Shown here: positions 16,728 to 25,495 of the stretch, piece after piece
Numbering within the stretch: position 1 is the stretch's first letter
How the letters are laid out: every line of letters starts with the position of its first letter
Assembly: GCF_900112105.1 (NCBI RefSeq)
Contig: NZ_FOKV01000004.1
Span: forward strand, 124,001 to 188,000
Length of the DNA: 64,000 nt
Direction: 5' to 3'
Origin: Zunongwangia mangrovi
Lineage (GTDB): Bacteria; Bacteroidota; Bacteroidia; Flavobacteriales; Flavobacteriaceae
Program-made: the position numbers and the translations under genes
The notes under the pieces: model-generated
What the model saw: only the letters and a program-made list of their open reading frames with translations
Databases searched by the model: none
Told to the model about the DNA's origin: nothing

Positions 16728-17903
16728 ATGAATAAAGGATTAATCGCATTAGCTATAGGTGGATTTGGTATAGGAATGACCGAGTTTGTAATTATGGGAA
16801 TTCTACCAGATGTTGCCACAGCTTTAGATATTAGCATTCCGCAGGCAGGACATTTTATTTCGGCTTACGCTCTAGGTGTTGTTGTTGGTGCTCCACTTTT
16901 AACCGGTATCGGCGGCAAATGGCCGGCACACAAAACTTTGCTTTTTTTAATGCTATGGTTTACGGTCTTTAATTCTTTATCTGCCTTTGCAGATAGTTAT
17001 ACGCTTTTACTTATTTCTAGATTTTTATCAGGATTACCCCATGGTGCATTCTTTGGGATTGGTGCCGTTGTGGCCAGCAAACTGGCGAAACCGGGCAAAG
17101 AGGCCAGAGCCATTGCTACCATGTTTACAGGACTTACTTTGGCAAATGTGATTGGTGTCCCTCTTGGAACTTATTTTGGACATAATTTTAGCTGGAATGT
17201 TGCCTTTATGCTGGTAGGTATCGTGGGCATTTGTGCTATACTTGGGATTAAGTTTTGGATGCCAGAGCTTCCAAAAAGTTCGCCAGATGGAATCGCGAAA
17301 GATTTTAAAGTTTTAAAGAAATTAGAGCTTTGGATGGTTATTTTACTTACAACCATTGGTACCGGAGGTTTCTTTGCATGGTATAGTTATATCGCTCCTT
17401 TAATTACTGAAGTTGCCGGACATCCTGAAACTATCGTTAGTTACGCAATGATCCTCGCAGGTTTAGGAATGGTAACAGGTAATTTTATAGGAGCCAAATT
17501 AGCTGAAAGCTTCTCTCCTATTTACGCAGTATTAATCGCTCTTATTTTGATGGTAATAGCTTTAGTGTCTAATACCTATCTCGCCTATGATAAAATTGGT
17601 GTTTTGGTAATGACATTTTTAATTGGAACGATTGCTTTTTGCCTTTCTACACCAGTACAAATGGCGGTGATCAATTCGGCTAAAGGATCAGAGATGCTGG
17701 GATCTTCCCTAAATCAAAGTGCTTTTAATATGGGAAATGCTTCTGGTGCTTACTTGGCAGGCTTACCTATCGCTGCAGGTTACGCATATACATCTGCAGA
17801 TCTTGTAGGTGCAGGGATGGCCAGTGCAGGTATCGTGATCACTTTTGTAGTCATTTACATACGAAAGAAGAATAAAAAAGCCACCCAAACCGCACAGTCT
17901 TAA
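16728..17903 (+). CDS. MFS transporter, AraJ/YdhP-like exporter
   Basis: A 391-aa inner-membrane protein with about 12 transmembrane helices. It belongs to the DHA1 drug/sugar exporter group: the N-terminus LAIGGFGIGMTEFVIMGILP, SAYALGVVVGAP, and RFLSGLPHGAFFGIGAVVA match AraJ and YdhP. Proposed substrates include sugars, purines or drugs; nothing here narrows it. The C-terminus is a lysine-rich cytoplasmic tail. It stands alone, closed by a hairpin at 17912-17944. Confidence 0.9.
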   Translation: MNKGLIALAIGGFGIGMTEFVIMGILPDVATALDISIPQAGHFISAYALGVVVGAPLLTGIGGKWPAHKTLLFLMLWFTVFNSLSAFADSYTLLLISRFLSGLPHGAFFGIGAVVASKLAKPGKEARAIATMFTGLTLANVIGVPLGTYFGHNFSWNVAFMLVGIVGICAILGIKFWMPELPKSSPDGIAKDFKVLKKLELWMVILLTTIGTGGFFAWYSYIAPLITEVAGHPETIVSYAMILAGLGMVTGNFIGAKLAESFSPIYAVLIALILMVIALVSNTYLAYDKIGVLVMTFLIGTIAFCLSTPVQMAVINSAKGSEMLGSSLNQSAFNMGNASGAYLAGLPIAAGYAYTSADLVGAGMASAGIVITFVVIYIRKKNKKATQTAQS

Positions 17904-17911
17904 ATCTACAG

Positions 17912-17944
17912 AAATAACAAATTGTTTGAATTCGTTATTTTTTT
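17912..17944 (+). terminator. Probable terminator after the AraJ-like gene
   Basis: AAATAAC pairs with GTTATTT across a loop of about 15 nt, and a T-run follows. Confidence 0.55.
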
Positions 17945-17953
17945 AGCATTCTT

Positions 17954-17985
17954 TTGCTAAGGAAACAAATAGCCCTGTATTTTTG
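17954..17985 (+). promoter_or_regulatory. Promoter of lysA
   Basis: TTG (17954-17956), a 21-nt spacer and TATTTTTG (17978-17985) match the Bacteroidota promoter consensus. The lysA ATG lies 26 nt downstream. Confidence 0.65.
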
Positions 17986-18011
17986 GCTTCAGAAAAAATT
18001 AGAGAATAGAA

Positions 18012-19235
18012 ATGACAAATCAAGATCTTCTTGCTATTGCCGCCGATTATGGTAGCCCTGTTTATGTGTATGATGCTGAAAAAATCGAGGCGCAGTATAA
18101 ACGTCTTACCAATGCTTTTAGCAGCGTTAAAAACCTAAGAATTCATTATGCGGTAAAGGCGCTTTCTAATATTTCTGTTCTTAAACTTTTAAATACTTTG
18201 GGCAGCGGTCTTGATACGGTAAGTATTCAGGAAGTACAACTAGGTATAAAAGCGGGTGTAGATCCTTCTAAAATTATTTTTACACCAAATGGGGTTTCTT
18301 TAGAAGAAATTGAAGAGGTGGCAAAACTTGGCGTTCAGATCAATATTGATAATCTATCAATCTTAGAACAATTTGGAAGTCGCCATCCTAAAACTCCCGT
18401 TTGTATAAGGATCAATCCTCATGTGATGGCTGGAGGAAATTCTAAAATTTCTGTTGGACATATCGATTCTAAATTTGGAATCTCTATTCATCAAATGCCT
18501 TTATTAAAGAGGATTGTTGAAAATACCGGGATGACCATTAACGGAATTCACATGCATACCGGTAGTGATATTCTGGATATCCAAGTGTTTATTCAGGCTT
18601 CTGAAATTTTATTTGATGCCGCTAAAAACTTTAAGAATCTTGAATTTATTGACTTTGGAAGCGGATTTAAAGTGCCATACAAACCTGGTGATATTGAAAC
18701 CGATATTGAAGAATTAGGCGCCCAGCTTTCTAAAAAATTTAAAGCTTTTTGTGCCGAATATGGTAAAGAACTCACACTTGCTTTCGAGCCAGGAAAATAT
18801 TTGGTTAGCGAATCTGGAAAGTTTTTAGCGAAAGTGAATGTGATCAAACAAACAACATCGACGGTTTTTGCAGGTATCGATACTGGTTTTAATCATTTGA
18901 TAAGACCAATGTTTTATGGTTCGCATCACGAAATTCATAATATTTCTAATCCTAACGGAAAACAACGATTCTATTCGGTTGTAGGATATATTTGTGAAAC
19001 CGATACTTTTGCATCAAATCGCAGAATTACTGAAATTACTGAAGGAGACGTTCTTGCATTTAGCAATGCCGGAGCCTATTGTTACTCCATGTCCAGCAAT
19101 TTTAATTCTAGATTCCGCCCTGCTGAAATTTTATGGTACAATGGCGAAGCTCATCTTATTAGAGAAAGAGAAACATTTGATGACCTTTTAAGACACCAGG
19201 TAGAACTAGACTTCGCCGCTAAAAAAGAAAAATAA
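18012..19235 (+). CDS. lysA: Diaminopimelate decarboxylase
   Basis: LysA decarboxylates meso-diaminopimelate to lysine, the last step of lysine synthesis, with PLP. The 407-aa length fits. Lys-49 in HYAVKALSN is the PLP lysine. Other family motifs are GSGLDTVSIQE, KIIFTPNGV, HMHTGSDI, FIDFGSGF, EPGKYLVSESG, and near the C-terminus GYICETDTFASNR and NAGAYCYSMSSNFN. Transcribed alone from its own promoter and followed by a strong terminator. Confidence 0.95.
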   Translation: MTNQDLLAIAADYGSPVYVYDAEKIEAQYKRLTNAFSSVKNLRIHYAVKALSNISVLKLLNTLGSGLDTVSIQEVQLGIKAGVDPSKIIFTPNGVSLEEIEEVAKLGVQINIDNLSILEQFGSRHPKTPVCIRINPHVMAGGNSKISVGHIDSKFGISIHQMPLLKRIVENTGMTINGIHMHTGSDILDIQVFIQASEILFDAAKNFKNLEFIDFGSGFKVPYKPGDIETDIEELGAQLSKKFKAFCAEYGKELTLAFEPGKYLVSESGKFLAKVNVIKQTTSTVFAGIDTGFNHLIRPMFYGSHHEIHNISNPNGKQRFYSVVGYICETDTFASNRRITEITEGDVLAFSNAGAYCYSMSSNFNSRFRPAEILWYNGEAHLIRERETFDDLLRHQVELDFAAKKEK

Positions 19236-19260
19236 GCTTCAACTTAAATTCTTATTATAA

Positions 19261-19322
19261 AAAAAGAGGAGCAAATTCATCTAATCCAAAAGCTAAAATT
19301 AGATGAATTTTGTTCCTTTTTT
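19261..19322 (+). terminator. Intrinsic terminator after lysA
   Basis: A long stem (about 20 bp with mismatches: AAAAAGAGGAGCAAATTCAT against ATGAATTTTGTTCCTTTTTT) and a T-run. The rest of the interval to 19544 is AT-rich without a recognisable feature. Confidence 0.75.
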
Positions 19323-19544
19323 CGTTTAACTTCTTTCTTTTCAAATGTTAAAATTAAGATTATTTTAAGATACCTGAATTAATCTAGACTTTTCCAAAAG
19401 CCCTACTATTGCTTCATCTAGAAACTTTTAATGGTTTTTTCAGAAATGAATATTTAATATTTAGATGGAATTTAATTAACACAAACTTAATTTTGTCTTA
19501 TATTTTTATTATATTCGTAAGACCAAACACTTTAACATTGTATT

Positions 19545-19781
19545 ATGAATTTTATAGATCAAGAATTACAATTCTTTATTCTACAATCTTTAGGATTGCT
19601 GGCTATAATTTTTCCGGCATTTTGTATTCTGAGTATTGTAAGGAATTCTAATTCATTTAAGAAGAAGATGCGATTGATGTGGACTTTGGTTGTGATTCTA
19701 ATCCCTATTATAGGATCATTCCTTTACCTATCGATCGGAAGAGAACAAGTTTTAAACACAGAGATTCAGTCAAATATTTAA
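19545..19781 (+). CDS. PLDc_N domain membrane protein (78 aa)
   Basis: Two transmembrane helices make up a phospholipase-D-nuclease N-terminal domain as found in cardiolipin synthases. The second helix carries the family hallmark WTLVVILIPIIGSFLYLSIGR (W...P..G...Y...GR). The catalytic PLD domain is absent, and the gene ends shortly after the GR motif. Such stand-alone versions are common in Bacteroidota; function unknown, envelope location. A terminator follows at 19810. Confidence 0.88.
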   Translation: MNFIDQELQFFILQSLGLLAIIFPAFCILSIVRNSNSFKKKMRLMWTLVVILIPIIGSFLYLSIGREQVLNTEIQSNI

Positions 19782-19809
19782 TATTGACTATAACGTTTTC
19801 GACCAAAAT

Positions 19810-19840
19810 AAAAACTCCTGCTTATAGCAGGAGTTTTTAT
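19810..19840. terminator. Bidirectional intrinsic terminator
   Basis: AAAACTCCTGC / GCAGGAGTTTT stem with a 5-nt loop between the convergent PLDc_N and guaC genes. Confidence 0.85.
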
Positions 19841-19859
19841 TTTTATACAGATTTCTTGT

Positions 19860-20900
19860 TTATTTGCTGTAGACCTTATTTTCCTGTTCGGCCACCCGAA
19901 TGAATGTGGTTCTTTTAGTTAATTCTTTTAATCTAGCTGCACCAACATAGGTACAGGTACTTCTAATTCCGCCTAAAATATCCTGTAATGTATTTTCAAC
20001 GGGACCGCGATAAGGCACCTCAACGGTTTTACCTTCACTCGCTCGATATTCGGCTACACCCCCAGCGTGTTTATCCATCGCGGTAGAAGAACTCATTCCG
20101 TAGAAACGTTTAAATTTTTCTCCGTTTAATTCGATAATATCCCCTCCACTTTCGTCATGCCCTGCTAGCATTCCGCCAAGCATCACAAAATCGGCACCAG
20201 CACCAAAAGCTTTCGCTACATCACCGGGAATAGCACAACCACCATCGCTAATTATTTGTCCGCCCAAACCATGTGCAGCATCTGCACATTCAATGATCGC
20301 CGATAATTGCGGATAGCCAACACCTGTTTTAACACGAGTAGTACAAACAGATCCTGGTCCAATCCCTACTTTTATAATATCTGCGCCAGCAATAAGTAAT
20401 TCCTCTACCATTTCTCCAGTAACCACGTTGCCCGCAATGATCACTTTATCTGGATAACTTTCACGTGTATTTTTCACGAACTCTACAAAATGTTCAGAAT
20501 ATCCATTGGCAACATCTATACATATAAATTTTAAATCTTCAGATAGCGATAAGATCTCCTTCAGCTTTGTAGAATCTTCTTTTCCTGTTCCAGTACTTAC
20601 CGCTATGTAATTCTTAAGATCTGCAGAAGTTTCTTTTAAAAATGAAGACCATTCTTCGATCGAATAATGTTTATGGATCGCAGTAAACAATTTTCTTTCT
20701 GCCAGCTTTTTAGCGATTTCAAAAGTACCAACAGTATCCATATTGGCGGCCATAATAGGAACGCCCGTCCATTTTATATTGCTATGTAAAAATGTATATT
20801 CTCTTTCTAAACTTACCTGAGACCTACTTTTTAAAGTAGATCGCTTGGGTCGTATCATTACATCCTTAAATCCAAGTTTTAAATCATGCTCAATTCTCAT
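19860..20900 (-). CDS. guaC: GMP reductase
   Basis: GuaC converts GMP to IMP and ammonia with NADPH, moving guanine nucleotides back to the purine branch point. The 346-aa product begins [20 protein letters not shown], as in E. coli GuaC. The catalytic cysteine is Cys-186 in [11 protein letters not shown], and GGMLAGHDE and the [13 protein letters not shown] loop follow. The absence of CBS domains and the FYGMSS sequence separate it from IMP dehydrogenase. A TATTTTTG box lies at 20924-20931. Partner guaA is at 45-46 kb. Confidence 0.95.
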   Translation of the reverse strand: MRIEHDLKLGFKDVMIRPKRSTLKSRSQVSLEREYTFLHSNIKWTGVPIMAANMDTVGTFEIAKKLAERKLFTAIHKHYSIEEWSSFLKETSADLKNYIAVSTGTGKEDSTKLKEILSLSEDLKFICIDVANGYSEHFVEFVKNTRESYPDKVIIAGNVVTGEMVEELLIAGADIIKVGIGPGSVCTTRVKTGVGYPQLSAIIECADAAHGLGGQIISDGGCAIPGDVAKAFGAGADFVMLGGMLAGHDESGGDIIELNGEKFKRFYGMSSSTAMDKHAGGVAEYRASEGKTVEVPYRGPVENTLQDILGGIRSTCTYVGAARLKELTKRTTFIRVAEQENKVYSK

Positions 20901-20923
20901 TCATCTTTTAATTTGGTTACTCT

Positions 20924-20931
20924 CAAAAATA
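20924..20931 (-). promoter_or_regulatory. Possible -7 box of guaC
   Basis: The minus strand reads TATTTTTG, an exact TAnnTTTG match, 23 nt before the guaC start. No TTG at the normal spacing. Confidence 0.35.
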
Positions 20932-20985
20932 GACCTTAGTTTTCTAAAAATTCAGCTTTAATTTGTAAAATTCTATACTTAAGCT

Positions 20986-21393
20986 TTAAAAATCTTCCAA
21001 CTTGCTGTTATTCACTTCTATCCAATATCCGTCTGGATCCTGAAAATAAATTTGTTTTACACCATCGGGACGTGTATTGGTAGTATCTGGTGTACCTTTA
21101 CTATTTTCGAACGGAACATTTTTATTCCGAAGCAATGCGATAAAATCATCTAAATTTGGAGTATTGAACGCCAGGTGAACTCCTTTATTTTTCTGTGGTT
21201 TCTCGGTACTTTCAATTAAATGAATTTGCACATCGTTACTGGCCTTTACCCATTTAAACTTTTCACCTAAACCAGCATTGTAGATTTCCTTAAACCCCAT
21301 AATTTCTCGATAGAACTGTAGCGAATCCTCTAAATCCTGAACGAGTAATGCATCATGATCTTTTTCTAAACCGAAATTATCTTTATTGTCCAT
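20986..21393 (-). CDS. VOC (glyoxalase/bleomycin-resistance) family protein
   Basis: A 135-aa cytoplasmic protein of the vicinal oxygen chelate superfamily with two beta-alpha-beta-beta-beta units. HDALLVQDLEDSLQFYREIMGFKE starts the first, GVHLAFNTPNLDDF the second, and QIYFQDPDGYWIEVNN ends it. Likely metal ligands are His near residue 14, Glu near 60, His in GVHLAF and Glu in YWIEV, as in lactoylglutathione-lyase-type proteins, but the substrate is unknown; bacillithiol adducts are conceivable in this organism. It is divergent from nudK. Confidence 0.88.
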   Translation of the reverse strand: MDNKDNFGLEKDHDALLVQDLEDSLQFYREIMGFKEIYNAGLGEKFKWVKASNDVQIHLIESTEKPQKNKGVHLAFNTPNLDDFIALLRNKNVPFENSKGTPDTTNTRPDGVKQIYFQDPDGYWIEVNNSKLEDF

Positions 21394-21444
21394 CTTATAA
21401 TATTTTAAAGTTTTTATTCTATATAAAATGCAAGATAAACAGAT

Positions 21445-21474
21445 TTGCTATTATCCCGCTTGTTACTACTTTTA
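21445..21474 (+). promoter_or_regulatory. Probable promoter of nudK
   Basis: TTG (21445-21447), a 19-nt spacer and TACTTTTA (21467-21474), one base from the consensus. Its position inside a longer open frame argues that translation of nudK starts downstream of it. Confidence 0.45.
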
Positions 21475-21542
21475 TAATAATCCCCTTAAAACTGTTTTCT
21501 GCGGAATGCAAAAATGATAACTTTACCAGAAAAGTTGAGATC

Positions 21543-22121
21543 TTGAAGAAAATTGAAATTTTAGAAAAGAAAGTACTATCCAAAGAATGGGCAACACTAA
21601 ATGAATACGTTTATAGTTTTGAACGTAAAGATGGCACCAAACAGATACATAACCGAGAAGTTTACGACAAGGGAGATGGTTCTGCAATCATTCTTTATAA
21701 CAAACAAACCAATAAGATCATTTTAACTAGGCAATTCAGAATTCCTACCTATGTAAACGGAAATAATGATGGTTATATGATCGAAGCCTGTGCAGGGCTT
21801 TTAGATGGCCTTACTCCCGAAGAATGTGTCGTAAAAGAAACACAAGAAGAGACCGGGTATAAGATAGAAACGCCAAAAAGGCTATTCCATTCTTATATGG
21901 TAGCCGGTGCCGTAACAGAAATAATTTACTTCTTCGTTGCTCCTTACGATGAATCTATGAAAGTTGCAAAAGGTGGTGGTTTAGAAGACGAAGGTGAAGA
22001 AATCGAGGTTTTAGAGTATGATTTTGACGAAGCTTACAATATGATATTTACAGGCGAAATCATAGACGCCAAAACGATCATGCTCTTGCAACATATGAAA
22101 ATCGAAAAAATAATGGATTAA
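21543..22121 (+). CDS. nudK: GDP-mannose pyrophosphatase NudK-type Nudix hydrolase
   Basis: The family hydrolyses GDP-mannose or ADP-sugars to sugar phosphate and nucleotide. Alignment by eye to E. coli NudK is strong: ERKDG, REVYDKGDGSAIILYN, RQFRIPTYVNGN, CAGLLDG, then the Nudix helix ending KETQEETGY (Arg of the usual REUxEE box is Lys), and LEDEGEEIEVLE. No in-frame ATG exists near the expected start. TTG at 21543 (LKKIEILEKK) is chosen because homologues begin there and the likely promoter lies at 21445-21474. This gives 192 aa, the usual length. The frame stays open upstream into the divergent VOC gene, but that part reads as non-coding. Confidence 0.85.
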   Translation: MKKIEILEKKVLSKEWATLNEYVYSFERKDGTKQIHNREVYDKGDGSAIILYNKQTNKIILTRQFRIPTYVNGNNDGYMIEACAGLLDGLTPEECVVKETQEETGYKIETPKRLFHSYMVAGAVTEIIYFFVAPYDESMKVAKGGGLEDEGEEIEVLEYDFDEAYNMIFTGEIIDAKTIMLLQHMKIEKIMD

Positions 22122-22299
22122 TTTTCGATTAGTTAAAAAATTGACTTCAAATTTTAGCTTTATAGTCGATATTAACATTTTTAGCATTATTTTTTCCAAA
22201 ATTAGATATATATTGCGGTCATACCGAAAAATAACCCTAACCTAACTAATTATTGTTTCGAGCTTTAAGCTCCTAACCTAACCATCAAACCGGCCTTTT

Positions 22300-22464
22300 A
22301 TGCCACGCATGAAAAAACAACGAATATTAGGAACTGTATCACTAATATTCGCACTGATTATTTTTGAATTAGATAGAAGCGGAGATCTTGTTTTGGTATC
22401 TGGAGCTCTTCTCGGCTTAGGTGTTAGCTTATTTTTTATTCCGCTTACTAAAAAAGCGCTCTAA
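22300..22464 (+). CDS. Small membrane protein (54 aa)
   Basis: The frame from ATG 22300 (MPRMKKQRILGTVSLIFALI) to TAA at 22462-22464 encodes two hydrophobic helices, separated by a short ELDRSGDL turn and ending PLTKKAL. An internal ATG at 22309 is an alternative start. The charge pattern (basic N-terminus, two helices, basic C-terminus) is that of a real membrane hairpin. No family recognised. The remainder of the interval 22122-22627 shows nothing else. Confidence 0.55.
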   Translation: MPRMKKQRILGTVSLIFALIIFELDRSGDLVLVSGALLGLGVSLFFIPLTKKAL

Positions 22465-22627
22465 CTTTCCTTTTATAATTTAGTTTTACTAAATTTCCTC
22501 CTCAGTTTACAGAGCCGATTTTTGCGAGATCTTTGAGTATCTTTGTAGTTCTTTCGTAGAATAACATAAAAGATGATATTTCGCAATGCCTCTTTATTTC
22601 TGCCCAACCGGTTAACCAATTCTAAAT

Positions 22628-23203
22628 ATGACCAATAGAACTTATTGTGACGAAGAGGAGTTTGTAAATATAGATTTCCAAAAAACAAGTTTTAAAAAAG
22701 GGGATTATGAGTATTGCATTTTTAAAAACTGCAATTTCAATACTGTAAATCTATCGGCCGTAAGCTTTTCTGAATGTGAATTTGTGGATTGCGACTTCAG
22801 CAATGCAAACATTAAAAATGTACAATTCAATCAGATAAATTTCGAAAATTGTAAGCTTATAGGTTTAGGTTTTGATGGCTGTAACGATTTTTTACTTTCT
22901 TTTCAATTTCATCACTGCTCTTTAGATTTTTCTTCTTTTTACAATCTTAAGTTGAAGAATACTTTTTTTGAAAGTTGCTCACTAAAAGAAGTTGATTTTA
23001 CAGAAGCCGATTTTTCAGAGTCAACATTTAGCAACTGTAACTTACAGGGAGCTATTTTCGAAAATACCAATCTCCAGAAATGTGATTTTAGATCGGCCAC
23101 AAACTATAATATCCATCCCGCAGAAAATCAAATTTCTAAAGCCATTTTTGCTTCAGATAATTTAAGCGGACTACTACAAAGCTTCAATATAAAGATTGAA
23201 TAA
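22628..23203 (+). CDS. Pentapeptide repeat protein
   Basis: A 191-aa soluble protein built of repeated five-residue units (for example CIFKN CNFNT VNLSA VSFSE CEFVD CDFSN) running from about residue 30 to 165. This folds as a right-handed quadrilateral beta-helix. Many Cys and Phe occupy the inward positions. Family members include QnrB-like gyrase protectors, but no feature ties this one to gyrase. The next gene begins 1 nt after its stop, so it leads an operon with the aminotransferase and the sulfotransferase-like gene. Confidence 0.9.
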   Translation: MTNRTYCDEEEFVNIDFQKTSFKKGDYEYCIFKNCNFNTVNLSAVSFSECEFVDCDFSNANIKNVQFNQINFENCKLIGLGFDGCNDFLLSFQFHHCSLDFSSFYNLKLKNTFFESCSLKEVDFTEADFSESTFSNCNLQGAIFENTNLQKCDFRSATNYNIHPAENQISKAIFASDNLSGLLQSFNIKIE

Positions 23204-23204
23204 T

Positions 23205-24116
23205 ATGATCCACGGAACACACAATGCTATAGAAGATCCTAGAAATGCCAATATAAAGATCATGATAAACGATGAACTTTATGATCGACAGGATGCCAAA
23301 ATATCTGTTTTTGACAGCGGTTATTTAGTTGGTGATGGTATTTGGGAGGCTTTTAGATTGCATAATGGTCATCTGGCATTTTCAGACATGCATCTAAATC
23401 GATTGTGGAGTGCTGCTGCCAGCGTTGGTATGAGCTTTCCTTTTAGCAAAAAAGAATTACTCGATAAAGTATGGAAAGTTATCCAGGCAAACAACATGCA
23501 GGATAATGTTCATGTTAGAGTTATGATTACTCGCGGTATTAAAAAAACGCCATCACAAGATCCAAGATTAACCATTAGTGGTCCTAATGTCGTCATTATT
23601 GCTGAACATAAAAAAGCAAGTGAAAACAGTAAAGAAAAAGGAATTACATTATTTACCAGCACTATAAGACGAGGAAGCCCAGATTATTTAGATCCACGTT
23701 TAAACTGCCATTCTAAACTTCATGAAGTTCAGGCATTGGTGCAGGCGATCGAAGGCGGCGCAGACGAGGCTCTTATGCTAGATATTAATGGTTTTGTGAG
23801 TACCTGTAACGCAACCAACTTTTTTATAGTACGTGATAATGAAGTTTGGACTTCTACCGGAGAATACTGCATGAACGGCATCACACGCCAAAATATTATT
23901 AGAGTTTGCGAAAAGCATAATGTGGCTTGTAGGCAGAAAAACTTTTCTTTATTTGATGTATACAGCGCAGACGAAGCTTTTGTTACCGGAACTTTTGGCG
24001 GACTCACACCAGTTACTAAAATCGATGGCCGTATTATTGGTAAAGGTATATACGGTGAGTTTACCAAAAAACTAAGCAATTTTTACGAGCTATTGATCGA
24101 AGAAGAATGCGCTTAG
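23205..24116 (+). CDS. Class IV PLP-dependent aminotransferase
   Basis: The 303-aa product is a fold-type IV aminotransferase related to branched-chain and D-amino-acid aminotransferases. Visible motifs: VFDSGYLVGDGIWEAFR near the N-terminus, the PLP lysine Lys-171 in NCHSKLHEVQA, GADEALMLDINGFVSTCNATNFFIV and the phosphate-binding TGTFGGLTPV near the C-terminus. ATG at 23205 is 1 nt after the preceding stop; an in-frame TTG at 23196 overlaps that gene and is less likely. It is followed after 28 nt by a sulfotransferase-like gene, a pairing seen as a fusion in some plant proteins. Confidence 0.9.
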   Translation: MIHGTHNAIEDPRNANIKIMINDELYDRQDAKISVFDSGYLVGDGIWEAFRLHNGHLAFSDMHLNRLWSAAASVGMSFPFSKKELLDKVWKVIQANNMQDNVHVRVMITRGIKKTPSQDPRLTISGPNVVIIAEHKKASENSKEKGITLFTSTIRRGSPDYLDPRLNCHSKLHEVQALVQAIEGGADEALMLDINGFVSTCNATNFFIVRDNEVWTSTGEYCMNGITRQNIIRVCEKHNVACRQKNFSLFDVYSADEAFVTGTFGGLTPVTKIDGRIIGKGIYGEFTKKLSNFYELLIEEECA

Positions 24117-24144
24117 AAACACCTAATATTAGCAACTAACCAAG

Positions 24145-24873
24145 ATGATTAAACCAGATATTAAAAGAATATGCCTTTGGTCCTGCCCTCGTAATATTTC
24201 TACGGCGACCATGTATTCTTTTGCTCAGCGTAGGGATACCAAAGTATATGACGAACCTCTTTATGGATATTATCTAAAAGAAACCAATGCCGCAGCTTAT
24301 CATCCGGGAGCACAGGAAATTATTGATAGCATGGAATGTGACGGAAATAAAGTTGTAGAGATGATGCTCTCTAACACAGAAAAACCTGTGCTATTTTTTA
24401 AGAATATGACGCATCATCTATTGAATCTTGACACTTCTTTTCTTAAAGAGGTAACAAACGTATTACTTACTAGAGATCCCAGGGATATGATTCCATCTTT
24501 CCACCAAGTGATCAAAAATCCAACGATGCAGGATGTTGGCTATTTAGCACATACTGAAATTTTAAAAGAACTGGATAAATTAAATGCTGAAACTATCGTC
24601 CTGGATTCTACTGAAACCTTAAAGGATCCTGAAGCTAAACTCAAAAAGCTATGTGATTTTATAGGAATTCCATTTGAAGAAAATATGTTACACTGGGAAT
24701 CGGGGCCATTACCAGAAGATGGAGTTTGGGCACCACATTGGTATAATAATGTACATAATTCTACCGGTTTCAATAAATATGAACCAAAAGAAAAAGAAGT
24801 TCCAAAGCAATTAAAACCCCTTTTAGAAAAATGTATTCCGCATTACGAAGTTTTAAAACAACGCTCAATTTAG
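24145..24873 (+). CDS. Sulfotransferase-like P-loop protein
   Basis: A 242-aa cytoplasmic protein. Its N-terminal CLWSCPRNISTATMYSFAQR is the 5'-phosphosulfate-binding-type loop of the sulfotransferase fold, followed by VYDEPLYGYYL. The second site is LLTRDPRDMIPSF, resembling the 3'-phosphate-binding motif. The protein is shorter than most sulfotransferases, and activity and acceptor are unknown. It forms a tight operon with a class IV aminotransferase, so the acceptor or product may be an amino or keto acid, but that is inference. Confidence 0.82.
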   Translation: MIKPDIKRICLWSCPRNISTATMYSFAQRRDTKVYDEPLYGYYLKETNAAAYHPGAQEIIDSMECDGNKVVEMMLSNTEKPVLFFKNMTHHLLNLDTSFLKEVTNVLLTRDPRDMIPSFHQVIKNPTMQDVGYLAHTEILKELDKLNAETIVLDSTETLKDPEAKLKKLCDFIGIPFEENMLHWESGPLPEDGVWAPHWYNNVHNSTGFNKYEPKEKEVPKQLKPLLEKCIPHYEVLKQRSI

Positions 24874-24890
24874 ATAATTTCAGAAATAAT

Positions 24891-24898
24891 TATATTTG
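24891..24898 (+). promoter_or_regulatory. -7 box upstream of the 189-aa membrane protein gene
   Basis: TATATTTG is an exact TAnnTTTG match 25 nt before the ATG at 24924. The position of a -33 TTG is occupied by TTT. Confidence 0.4.
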
Positions 24899-24923
24899 AA
24901 ATTCGCTCGCTAACTTAATAAAC

Positions 24924-25493
24924 ATGCAAGAACGTTTAGACATCATCAATATTTTCAGATTTAATAAAAAGGAAATAGACGATTATGATAAGAAAATTAA
25001 AAGACTAAAAAGATGGTCTTATTTTATCCTTTTTTACTGTGTACTTGCATGGTCGCTTATTCTTATTACAATTGTTTTGGATATTACTACCAATACTACG
25101 CTTTTGGTATGGACAGAAGCTGGTGTTTTGGTAATGATGGCGATCGTTGCTTTAACTTTTTGCTCGAAGATACTGAGCCAAATTCAATTGATTAAACACG
25201 AAAAATTTCTTCTGAAAAAACCCAAGATCAACTCAACAAATAATGAGGATTTCAAAAAACTAGTAAAAAAGGCAAATCTTAGATTTTATCCTGAAGTTCC
25301 CTTAGCAGTACTGGGAATTATCGTTTTTATTGCGGCGGTACTTATCACCGGTTTTAAGGATATGGCATATAGCGCTATGATTTGGGAATATGCTAAGATC
25401 GTAATTGTACTCTTCTTTTTGATCGAAGTTGTTTCTATCTTTAAACTACAAAAAGATTTAAAAGAAAACATTAGTAAAGCCGAATCTTCATAA
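24924..25493 (+). CDS. Four-helix membrane protein of unknown function (189 aa)
   Basis: Hydrophobic segments lie at about residues 32-54, 60-82, 126-146 and 153-172, separated by a basic cytoplasmic loop (LIKHEKFLLKKPKINST). The N-terminus is a charged helix (KKEIDDYDKKIKRLKR). No signal peptide. I do not recognise the family. The next gene starts 2 nt after its stop, so the two are co-transcribed. Confidence 0.75.
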   Translation: MQERLDIINIFRFNKKEIDDYDKKIKRLKRWSYFILFYCVLAWSLILITIVLDITTNTTLLVWTEAGVLVMMAIVALTFCSKILSQIQLIKHEKFLLKKPKINSTNNEDFKKLVKKANLRFYPEVPLAVLGIIVFIAAVLITGFKDMAYSAMIWEYAKIVIVLFFLIEVVSIFKLQKDLKENISKAESS

Positions 25494-25495
25494 GG

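Noticed and set aside
19409-19651. 80-codon frame overlapping the PLDc_N gene start
   Set aside because: Overlaps the strongly recognised PLDc_N protein in another frame and has biased Ile/Phe/Tyr content from AT-rich DNA.
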